64,000 nucleotides of DNA, taken from B10-G9 sp963712165 (GTDB lineage Bacteria > Chloroflexota > Anaerolineae > Anaerolineales > UBA11858). This document shows, piece by piece, positions 43,541 through 51,301 of the stretch. The DNA lies in the NCBI GenBank assembly GCA_963712165.1, contig CAVQGY010000005.1, positions 62,001 through 126,000 on the forward strand, read 5' to 3'. Position numbers and translations under genes: made by a program. The first letter of the stretch is position 1. Every line of letters starts with the position of its first letter. The notes beneath the pieces are model-generated. The model did not search any database. It saw nothing but the letters and a program-made list of their open reading frames with translations, and was not told where the DNA came from.

Positions 43541-44992
43541 ATGTCACAGAAAATCACCATAGAACCTGTTACCAGGGTTGAAGGGCACGGAAAAGTCACC
43601 ATCCATCTGGATGATCAGAATCAGGTAGCACAATCCAGGCTGCACATTGTTGAGTTCAGGGGTTTTGAACGTTTTGTTCAGGGACGACCCTACTGGGAGG
43701 CTCCAGTCCTGGTGCAGCGATTATGCGGTATCTGCCCGGTAAGTCACCATCTGGCAGCTGCCAAGGCCCTGGATGTGCTGGTCGGTGCTGGCACAGGCGA
43801 TGGATTGACCCCCACAGGGGAGAAGATGCGCAGGTTGATGCATTATGGGCAGATGTTCCAATCTCATGCCCTCCATTTCTTCCACCTGGTTTCACCGGAT
43901 CTGCTTTTTGGAATCGATGCCGACCCTGCAATCCGCAACGTGATCGGTGTGGCTCTGGAGCATAAGGATCTGGCAGTCCAGGGTGTGATGATGCGAAAAT
44001 ATGGGCAGGAAATCATCCGCGCCACTGCTGGCAAGAAGATCCACGGCACAGGGGCCATTCCCGGAGGCATTAATAAGCACCTTACACCAGAGGATAAAGA
44101 AGCCTTCCTGAACGGGCCGGATCCCATGAACATCGACAAGATGCTCGATTGGTCTGTTAGCGTGCTCGAATTCTTCAAGGATTACTATAAAGCTAACAAG
44201 AGTTTTATCGATGATTTTGTTTCCTTCCCATCCAATCATCTCAGCCTGGTAAGAAAGGACGGCGGGATGGACCTCTACCATGGTGTTCTGCGAGCGGTTG
44301 ACGCAGAGGGAAATAGGATTCTCGATGATGTGGACTGTCAGGAATATAACCAATACATCGAAGAGGAAGTCCGCTCCTGGTCCTACATGAAATTCCCCTA
44401 TCTTAAATCCTTAGGACCAGTCAAAGGCTGGTATCGTGTGGGCCCACTGGCTAGATTGAACACCTGCGAATTCATCCCATCGCCTTTGGCACAGGCTGAA
44501 TTCGAGCAGTTTAAAGCCCTCACCGGTGGCAAACCAAATAATACCTGCCTGCATTATCACTATGCGAGATTGATCGAGCTCCTTCATTCAGCAGAGATGA
44601 TGAAAGAGCTGTTGAATGATCCTGATCTATTGGAAGGGGAATTGGTTACTAAAGGAACCAAGACTCAGAGAGGTGTAGGTTTGATTGAAGCACCCCGGGG
44701 CACACTCTTCCACCATTATGAGATCAATGATGATGATCAGATCACTATGGCGAATTTGATCGTCTCGACAACGAATAATAATGAGCCCATGAATCAATCG
44801 GTAAATAGCGTGGCTCATTCCTGGATGGATGGAAAAACCGAGATAACCGAACCAATGATGAATGCGGTGGAAGTTGCCATTCGGGCCTATGATCCCTGCT
44901 TGAGTTGTGCCACCCATGCCCTGGGCCAGATGCCGCTGGAAATATCGCTGTATGATGCTGATGGAATTCTGATCGACCAGAAAAGGACCTAA
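43541..44992 (+). CDS. hoxH: HoxH: NiFe-hydrogenase large subunit (group 3d)
   Basis: A 483-residue large subunit with the NiFe active site. The L1 motif is LVQRLCGICPVSHHLAAAKA (Cys62, Cys65) and the L2 motif DPCLSCATH is near the C-terminus (Cys453, Cys456, His459). RVEGHGKVTIHLDD opens the protein, as in HoxH of soluble hydrogenases. A 24-residue extension after His459 is the piece expected to be removed by HoxW after nickel insertion. It uses an AAAGGA Shine-Dalgarno. The subunit couples H2 oxidation or evolution to NAD(H) with HoxFUY. Confidence 0.96.
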   Translation: MSQKITIEPVTRVEGHGKVTIHLDDQNQVAQSRLHIVEFRGFERFVQGRPYWEAPVLVQRLCGICPVSHHLAAAKALDVLVGAGTGDGLTPTGEKMRRLMHYGQMFQSHALHFFHLVSPDLLFGIDADPAIRNVIGVALEHKDLAVQGVMMRKYGQEIIRATAGKKIHGTGAIPGGINKHLTPEDKEAFLNGPDPMNIDKMLDWSVSVLEFFKDYYKANKSFIDDFVSFPSNHLSLVRKDGGMDLYHGVLRAVDAEGNRILDDVDCQEYNQYIEEEVRSWSYMKFPYLKSLGPVKGWYRVGPLARLNTCEFIPSPLAQAEFEQFKALTGGKPNNTCLHYHYARLIELLHSAEMMKELLNDPDLLEGELVTKGTKTQRGVGLIEAPRGTLFHHYEINDDDQITMANLIVSTTNNNEPMNQSVNSVAHSWMDGKTEITEPMMNAVEVAIRAYDPCLSCATHALGQMPLEISLYDADGILIDQKRT

Positions 44993-45000
44993 ACGGTTCA

Positions 45001-45486
45001 ATGCGAATATTGGTTTATGGCTATGGTAATCCTGGCCGACAGGATGATGGACTAGGCATAGAGCTGGTCAATAAGCTGGAAAACTGGGCAGCCGAGAAAC
45101 GTTTGTCAGGAATTGAGTTTGACAATAACTACCAGCTCAATATCGAGGATGCAGATGCGATCTCCAATCAGGATCTGGTCATCTTCGCTGATGCTTCTGA
45201 AGAAGAGATCGATGATTTCTGCCTGAGTGTGGTGGATGGGACTGGTACACTCTCTTTTACGACCCATGCCGCTTCACCAGGTTATATCCTGAAACTCTGC
45301 CAGGAGTTATTCCAGAAAGACCCTCGAGTGTTATTATTACATATCAAGGGATATGAGTGGGAATTCAGGGAGGGTTTATCCTCCCGGGCAGTGGAAAATC
45401 TGGAAGCAGCCTTTTTATTTATGGCTAATCTCCTGGAACGACCAGAAACAGCCATGACATCCTTGGATGGATTGAAACTATGTTAA
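45001..45486 (+). CDS. hoxW: HoxW: hydrogenase maturation protease
   Basis: A 161-residue M52 endopeptidase. ILVYGYGNPGRQDDGLGIEL is the first nickel-sensing motif (GYGNPGRQDDG), DLVIFADASEEEIDDF holds the second acidic ligand, and FTTHAASPGYILKLCQELF the His. It would cut HoxH after its L2 motif. It starts 8 bases after hoxH, without a clear Shine-Dalgarno, so translation is probably coupled. The other hyp accessory genes needed for NiFe assembly are not in the window. Confidence 0.92.
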   Translation: MRILVYGYGNPGRQDDGLGIELVNKLENWAAEKRLSGIEFDNNYQLNIEDADAISNQDLVIFADASEEEIDDFCLSVVDGTGTLSFTTHAASPGYILKLCQELFQKDPRVLLLHIKGYEWEFREGLSSRAVENLEAAFLFMANLLERPETAMTSLDGLKLC

Positions 45487-45499
45487 AGGAAGATGATAT

Positions 45500-46480
45500 A
45501 TGAACCTCTCAACGACATATATGGGCCTGGAGCTCAAGAATCCCATCATCGTTAGCAGCTCAAGACTGACCAATAATATCAAGAATGTTTTGATGTGTGC
45601 CGAAAAAGGCGCGGGTGCCATTGTCCTCAAATCGCTTTTTGAGGAACAGCTCATACCTGACCGGGAAAAGCTCATGGATCAGGATGAACACTATTACTGG
45701 TTCCCGGAAGCTGTGGAATATATCAATTCTCATGCCAAGGAGCAGGGCTTGAATGAGTACCTCACCCTGATTCGGGAAGCGAAAAAAGGCACCGGAGTTC
45801 CCATCATTGCCAGCATCAACTGCACAACGCCCAGGGAATGGCCGAAATTTGCTGCTGAGCTGGAGGAAGCGGGTGCGGATGCTTTGGAGCTGAATATTTC
45901 CATCATGCCCTATGATGAAAATTTGACCAGCCTGGAGCTTGAAGGGAAATATATCGAGATCGTTTCAGAGGTCAAGCGCTATGTGAATCTTCCGATCGCT
46001 GTGAAGATAGGCTGTATGTTCACTAATCTCATCAGCCTGGTGAAGGGATTGGAAGAGGCTGGTGCAGACGCGGTTGTTTTATTCAATCGTTTTTTCCGCC
46101 CGGATATAGATATTGACAATGAAAAGGTCGTGAGGGGAGATATCTACAGCACCCCAGGAGAGATGACGCAATCATTGCGCTGGATCTCTCTGCTTTCCGG
46201 TCGAGTAAATTGTGACCTGGCTGCCAATACGGGAATCCACGACTCTGATGGGATCATCAAACAGTTATTGGCAGGTGCGGCCGCCACTCAGATATGCACT
46301 ACGCTCTTCCTAAATGGGATTGATTATATAGAAGTATTGGTCTCGGATCTGGAGAAGTGGGCAAAAATACGTAATTATTCCTCTCTAAGCCAGTTCCAGG
46401 GAAAACTGAGTAAGGTGCCGGAAAATTCGGCTGCATTCTCCCGTGTGCAGTATCTTAAGAAGACCCTGACTGGGAGTTGA
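45500..46480 (+). CDS. Dihydroorotate dehydrogenase-like flavoprotein at the end of the hox operon
   Basis: A 326-residue TIM-barrel flavoprotein similar to class 1 dihydroorotate dehydrogenases: LELKNPIIVSSSRLTNNIKN (N-terminal phosphate/FMN region), IIASINCTTPREWPKFAAEL, LPIAVKIGCMFTNLISLVKG and DLAANTGIHDSDGIIKQLLA. The catalytic-loop residues of true PyrD are not clear, and no pyrimidine gene is near, so a role in pyrimidine synthesis is doubtful. It follows hoxW by 13 bases with an AAAGGAAGATG Shine-Dalgarno and looks cotranscribed. It may use the NADH pool of the hydrogenase, but this is inference. Confidence 0.8.
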   Translation: MNLSTTYMGLELKNPIIVSSSRLTNNIKNVLMCAEKGAGAIVLKSLFEEQLIPDREKLMDQDEHYYWFPEAVEYINSHAKEQGLNEYLTLIREAKKGTGVPIIASINCTTPREWPKFAAELEEAGADALELNISIMPYDENLTSLELEGKYIEIVSEVKRYVNLPIAVKIGCMFTNLISLVKGLEEAGADAVVLFNRFFRPDIDIDNEKVVRGDIYSTPGEMTQSLRWISLLSGRVNCDLAANTGIHDSDGIIKQLLAGAAATQICTTLFLNGIDYIEVLVSDLEKWAKIRNYSSLSQFQGKLSKVPENSAAFSRVQYLKKTLTGS

Positions 46481-46486
46481 TCCGTT

Positions 46487-46714
46487 TCACCCAGGAATTG
46501 TCACTTTATCATATTCAGGATTATAGTCTTCGGGTATAAGGCCGGTTTCTCCGACCCTATACCCTTTGGCGTTATACCCTGTGAGGCGGATATTCTGTCC
46601 TTCGCAAGCACTGATCCCAATCCATTTGCAGTTCTCCTGACAGTGCTGAAGGCCTCCGATCTGTACACCCCAACATTCATTTTCCGAGAAGTATTTTGTA
46701 TCAACTGTTCGCAT
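46487..46714 (-). CDS. Small four-cysteine protein, function unknown
   Basis: A 75-residue protein with three Cys in a compact region (NECWGVQIGGLQHCQENCKW) and a fourth in SACEGQN, followed by a charged tail. The pattern could bind a metal, but I do not recognise the family. AAAGGA lies 8 bases before the ATG, which supports it as a real gene. It is convergent with the hox operon, 6 bases away. No signal peptide is present. Confidence 0.5.
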   Translation of the reverse strand: MRTVDTKYFSENECWGVQIGGLQHCQENCKWIGISACEGQNIRLTGYNAKGYRVGETGLIPEDYNPEYDKVTIPG

Positions 46715-46961
46715 GACTCATTCCTTTGATCAGGGACCCAACCCTGGTGTCACAAAAAAATCGGATATATCACATAAAGTGTACACCCGGTCGTCCGGAT
46801 AAGCAAGTTCCTGGATGGGATTGGTGGAAAAAAGGTCATGTTTTATGTCACATGAAAGAGGGCGATGTCTGTGGTTAAATTAATTGAGCAGGAATCTGAC
46901 TGATTTACGATAAGAATCTCTGGTCCGTCGGGGATATTCGAACTGTGAGGAGAGGTCGATC

Positions 46962-49900
46962 ATGTCAAAAACAGGCAAAGATGATTTTCTGTTCCGGGAG
47001 GGTATTGAGCAACTTGCTCCCTTTGTTTCCGACCTGATCAGCTGGGAAGATGAGCGCCAGGCCAGAAAACTGATCTTCATTCCCTCCCAGTCTTATGTGC
47101 CAGAAGCTGTTCGCAGCGCTCTGGGTACTCGCTTCCAGAATATCTACGCCGAAGGATATCCCCCAACACAACTGCTCAAGGCGGATGAAAAGGAACTGGA
47201 GGATGTTGCCTGGCACCTGGCAAACTACCGCCGTTACGCAGACAGACGCTTCTACAAAGGCAAGGAATACGCTAACCTTCTGGAATGCCTGGCACAGCGC
47301 AAAGCAGCAGAACTCTTTGCCACTCCGGATACGCCTGCTGAGGATATTTATGTGAATGTGCAGGCCCTCTCTGGCACACCGGCCAACCTGGGGGTCTATT
47401 GGTCCCTGATGGAACCAGGGGATACTTTTATGGGGCTGGACCTCTATCAAGGCGGCCATCTTTCCCACGGTTCTGAGTTTAATATTTCGGGCCAGCGCTA
47501 CCGAGTGATATCTTACGGAGTTGATCTTAAAACCGAACGGTTGGATTATGATGCCATTCGTGACCTGGCTCTGGAGCACAAACCCAAGATCATTGTTGCC
47601 GGTTATACTTCCTACCCCTGGGCGCCGGATTGGTCCGCCTTCAGGGAGATTGCTGATGCCTGTGGGGCTTACCTGATGGCGGATATTTCCCATGTTGCCG
47701 GATTGGTTGTTTCCGGAGTTTATCCCACACCTATAGGCCTGGCTGATGTGGTGACCTTCACAACCCATAAGACCTTGATGGGTCCTCGCGGCGCAGTCGT
47801 GCTGACGACCGATGAGGAACTGGCAAATAAGATCGATCTGGCAGTTTTCCCCGGAGAGCAGGGTGGTCCCCATGTCAATAAATTTGCGGCCATGGCGGTG
47901 GCTTTTGCCATTGGACGGACGGCAAAATTCCAGGATCTGCAGGCCCAAATCATCAAGAATGCCAAGGCGTTGGGAGATGGTCTGCAAAAACGAGGTTTGC
48001 GCTTAGCTTACGGAGGTACAGATACCCATCTTTTGCTGCTTGATCTGAAATCGATCCCAACCCCAAAAGCCCTTCCTACCGGACAGGAATACCCCATCTG
48101 GGGTGAGCCGGCTGTCAGGATTCTGGATCTGGCCGGAATGGTTGCCAATAAGAACACCATCCCGGGCGACCTGGAGACCTCCTTAGCGACCGGTATCAGG
48201 TTAGGAACACCCTGGCTCACTCAGCGCGGATTGGATGAATCGGATATGGATGAGATCGCAGGTTTGATCACCCGGTTGCTGTCTAATCTCAAACCATTCG
48301 CTTACAATGGATTGGTGGGGGTACTGCCCCGCGCAAAAGTTGAGCTGGATATACTCGAAGAAGTCCAGTCTGGTGCGGCGAAGATCGCTGCCAGGGCAGG
48401 CATTGATTTCGAAGTGGAAGGGGTTGGATATCCCCATTTCCTGGATATTACTGGAACCATTCCGGAAAATTCACGGATCAAAGTATCTGGATATCGGGCC
48501 CGTCAGTTCCTGGACCAGCTGGTGCCAGCCCATTTGCTTGGTCTGGATACAGATCAGAAGACCACCAGTTATATGCTGGATAACAAGGGATCCCTGATCG
48601 CCGAGGTAGTGATCCGGCGATTACAGCCGGAGGATGATGGCAGAGAGATCTTCCTGATAAATTGCGGATCAGAGGATGCTAATCATGTCCTCTCCTGGCT
48701 GAGGGGGATCAGTGATGGCTATATCTGCTTTGATGACGAGGATATCTTCCGGAAAGTGGAAGGTCCAGTGGTTGTTGAGCTGGAAAGCGCGGAGAAAGCT
48801 GATTTTAAACCTGAATTCACTTCAGGGACCATGGCAAGCGAATTGATCAAGGCCAAACCGGAACGATTCGATTTGACCAAACCCTATTTTGTGGGGCAGA
48901 GTGTTGTCCAGGATGCTGCTCCAGAGGACGCTGGAGCTGAGTGGTCCTGGGTGGAACCTGAATCTGAGTTAAAAAGAACGGAACTGCACCCTGTGCATAC
49001 AAAAATGGGAGCGAAATTGGTCCCCTTTGCCGGATGGGAAATGCCTGTGCGCTACACCACGGTGATGGAAGAGCATAGGGCTGTCCGGACCGGGGCTGGT
49101 TTATTTGACGTTTCGCATATGGGTGTATTTGAGATCTCCGGTCCCAATGCCACTACTTTACTGGATACGGTCTTTTCAAATTATGTGGCCTGGTTGAACG
49201 ACGGCGAATCCCTCTACGGATATTTACTGGCTCCGGATGGGGGAGTGATCGACGATGGTATTGTCTACAGGCTCAACTCTGAATATTATTATATGATCAT
49301 CAACGCCTCCAATGAGGAGAAGGATTGGGACTGGCTTAATGCGGTAAATGGTGGAGCTGTGATCATCGATCGGGACCGGCCCTGGGTCAAGATTGAGGCG
49401 CCTGCGATGCTGCGGGATCTTAAGGATCCTTCCTCAGGAAAGGCTCAGAAGCGCGATATCGCCCTTCAGGGACCCGCTTCTCTGGGAACCCTGCAAGCTA
49501 TGACGGATGATCCTCAGGTCAAGGTAAAACTGGCCAGGCTGCCTCGTACTGCCTTGATGTCTTGTGAGCTAAGCGGCATTCCATTGGTGATCGCCCGGAC
49601 TGGGTATACAGGAGAGAACTGGGGATTTGAGATCCTGGTCCACCCCGACCAGATGGTAAAGCTTTGGGAAACCATCCTGGAAGTAGGTGAACCTCTGGGC
49701 GTCAAGCCTGCTGGCCTGGCCTGTAGGGATTCAACCCGCATCGAAGCTGGACTCCCCCTCTACGGCCATGAACTGGCAGGACCCCTTTCCGTGACACCGA
49801 TCGAAGCGGGTTTTCCAGGATATGTCAAATATCACAAGCCCTTTTTCATCGGCCGGAGTGCCCTGCTTGGCAAAGAGCTGGACCAGGATCGGGAATTGTT

Positions 49901-50216
49901 AAGGTTCCGATGCAACCAGAAACACACCCGCCGGCCCCATATGCTTGATCCGGTTGTGGATGATCTTGGTTTGGAGGTGGGACAGGTAACCAGCTGTTCT
50001 GTGGACGTCAACGGGTATCTTGTCGGCTTGGCGCTGGTTAAGAAGCGCTGCTGCCAGGAGGATGTCTCACTGCGAGTCTTCCCCCTTCAAGGTAAAACCC
50101 TGGAAGAAGGCCTGCTTACCAAGAATAAGGTGATTCTGCCGATCGAAGTGACTGTCCTTTCGCGTTTTCCGGAAAAGGATGGCCAAAATCCTCGCTGGAT
50201 GGTTGGGGAGGACTGA
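46962..50216 (+). CDS. Fusion of serine hydroxymethyltransferase and glycine-cleavage T-protein
   Basis: A 1084-residue protein in one frame. Residues 1-470 are a serine hydroxymethyltransferase with PLP lysine Lys270 in VTFTTHKTLMGPRGAVVLTT, and AEGYPPTQLLKADEKELEDV and DIYVNVQALSGTPANLGVYW upstream. Residues about 486-620 are a degenerate GcvT/YgfZ-like module (IKVSGYRARQFLDQLVPAHL, TSYMLDNKGSLIAEVVIRR). Residues about 675-1084 are a full aminomethyltransferase (GAKLVPFAGWEMPVRYTTVM, APDGGVIDDGIVYRLNSEY, RTGYTGENWGFEILVHPD). Both ends act on tetrahydrofolate and glycine, so the fusion could channel C1 units. A GAGGAGAGG Shine-Dalgarno and a terminator bracket it. No gcvP or gcvH is in the window. 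Confidence 0.93.
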   Translation: MSKTGKDDFLFREGIEQLAPFVSDLISWEDERQARKLIFIPSQSYVPEAVRSALGTRFQNIYAEGYPPTQLLKADEKELEDVAWHLANYRRYADRRFYKGKEYANLLECLAQRKAAELFATPDTPAEDIYVNVQALSGTPANLGVYWSLMEPGDTFMGLDLYQGGHLSHGSEFNISGQRYRVISYGVDLKTERLDYDAIRDLALEHKPKIIVAGYTSYPWAPDWSAFREIADACGAYLMADISHVAGLVVSGVYPTPIGLADVVTFTTHKTLMGPRGAVVLTTDEELANKIDLAVFPGEQGGPHVNKFAAMAVAFAIGRTAKFQDLQAQIIKNAKALGDGLQKRGLRLAYGGTDTHLLLLDLKSIPTPKALPTGQEYPIWGEPAVRILDLAGMVANKNTIPGDLETSLATGIRLGTPWLTQRGLDESDMDEIAGLITRLLSNLKPFAYNGLVGVLPRAKVELDILEEVQSGAAKIAARAGIDFEVEGVGYPHFLDITGTIPENSRIKVSGYRARQFLDQLVPAHLLGLDTDQKTTSYMLDNKGSLIAEVVIRRLQPEDDGREIFLINCGSEDANHVLSWLRGISDGYICFDDEDIFRKVEGPVVVELESAEKADFKPEFTSGTMASELIKAKPERFDLTKPYFVGQSVVQDAAPEDAGAEWSWVEPESELKRTELHPVHTKMGAKLVPFAGWEMPVRYTTVMEEHRAVRTGAGLFDVSHMGVFEISGPNATTLLDTVFSNYVAWLNDGESLYGYLLAPDGGVIDDGIVYRLNSEYYYMIINASNEEKDWDWLNAVNGGAVIIDRDRPWVKIEAPAMLRDLKDPSSGKAQKRDIALQGPASLGTLQAMTDDPQVKVKLARLPRTALMSCELSGIPLVIARTGYTGENWGFEILVHPDQMVKLWETILEVGEPLGVKPAGLACRDSTRIEAGLPLYGHELAGPLSVTPIEAGFPGYVKYHKPFFIGRSALLGKELDQDRELLRFRCNQKHTRRPHMLDPVVDDLGLEVGQVTSCSVDVNGYLVGLALVKKRCCQEDVSLRVFPLQGKTLEEGLLTKNKVILPIEVTVLSRFPEKDGQNPRWMVGED

Positions 50217-50241
50217 TATCAACTTAAACCCCTAAGATCTC

Positions 50242-50288
50242 ACTGCCGCGACTATCTTAGTATGGTAAGATAATCGCGGTAGTTTTTT
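50242..50288 (+). terminator. Intrinsic terminator after the SHMT-GcvT fusion
   Basis: An 18-bp stem (50242-50259 with 50266-50283), having one G-T wobble and one mismatch, closes a 6-base loop. Six T follow (50283-50288). Confidence 0.85.
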
Positions 50289-50326
50289 ATGCGAGAAATC
50301 CGCACCTAATTATCACGGAGGAACTT

Positions 50327-51197
50327 ATGGATCCGATCATTTTCACCATTCCAGGAACGAATATATCCGTGCACTGGTACGGTGTGATCATGGCAGTTGG
50401 GATCATTCTTGCCGGAATGATCGCCGAATGGGGTGTTCGACAGCGGGGAGAAAACGGAGAGCATATCTGGGAGTTATTGATCTGGGGCGTGCCATTTGGT
50501 ATCGTTGGCGCCCGGTTATGGTATGTGGTCAATGATATGCTGGGCGGGGGCCGTTATTATATTGAAAATCCTGTCCAGATCATCAATCTGCCCCAGGGTG
50601 GCTTGCATTTTTATGGCGCGGTGTTATTCGGAGCTCTGGGAGCATTGATATTTGTCAAGCGGAACAAGCTTGATTTCAGGATCTTCCTGGACGCTGCCGC
50701 CCCGGCTCTCTTGATCGGCCAGGCCCTGGTGCGCCCGGCAAACTTCATCAACCAGGAGCTCTACGGACAGCCGACTGACCTGCCCTGGGGCATCCGGATA
50801 GATGCCGCCCACCGCATCCCGCCCTGGAATAATATGTTCCAGTTTCCATATGAGACCACTCTCTTCCATCCATCATTTGCCTATGAGATGTTATGGAACT
50901 TCCTGGCAGCCGGGATTTTACTGTGGATTGCCATGGAATTTAAAAAACGGGTCAAGCCTGCATCAATATTTGCCGGCTGGCTGATCCTGGAAGGTGTTGG
51001 CCGGGAGATCATTGAGTTCTTCCGTCCGGATCAACCCCGTATTGGGGAACACAGATATCAGCTATTCCCGGATCGTTGCCGGTGTGATGATCCTGGCAGG
51101 GATCATCTGGCTGCTGGTCAAATATGAGATCATCAAGCTGCCATTCTTGAAACCCGGACCTGATGAATACAAGCTATCGCCAAGTGCTCCGGATTGA
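50327..51197 (+). pseudogene. lgt: Prolipoprotein diacylglyceryl transferase, single frameshift near the C-terminus
   Basis: Lgt moves diacylglycerol onto the lipobox Cys of prolipoproteins. The N-terminal 240 residues are intact: GGLHFYGAVLFGALGALIF, RPANFINQELYGQPTDLPWG and YEMLWNFLAAGILLW. At the GGGG run (51044-51047) the frame changes. One base less gives RPDQPRIGNTDISYSRIVAG and the last membrane helix (AGVMILAGIIWLLVKYEI), ending at 51197. As sequenced, translation instead ends at 51127 in unrelated text. Because the window encodes many lipoproteins that need Lgt, a sequencing slip in the G-run is the likeliest explanation. A GGAGG Shine-Dalgarno precedes the start. Confidence 0.9.
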
Positions 51198-51254
51198 AAA
51201 ACACGATCCGGGATCCTATGAACTAAGGATCCTGGATCGTTCTGATTACATAAG

Positions 51255-51285
51255 AAAAGAGCAGCCAAAGGGCTGCTCTTTTCTT
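51255..51285. terminator. Bidirectional terminator after lgt
   Basis: AAAAGAGCAGCC (51255-51266), loop AAAG, GGCTGCTCTTTT (51271-51282), continuing CTTTT. It serves lgt rightward and, through its A-rich left arm, the beta-helix lipoprotein gene leftward. Confidence 0.85.
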
Positions 51286-51301
51286 TTAAGCAAGGTTGTT
51301 T

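Noticed and set aside
46715..46961. Glycine riboswitch before the SHMT-GcvT fusion
   Set aside because: The 247-base gap lacks the conserved glycine-riboswitch blocks, and no tandem aptamer pattern was found. Only a normal ribosome-binding site is evident.
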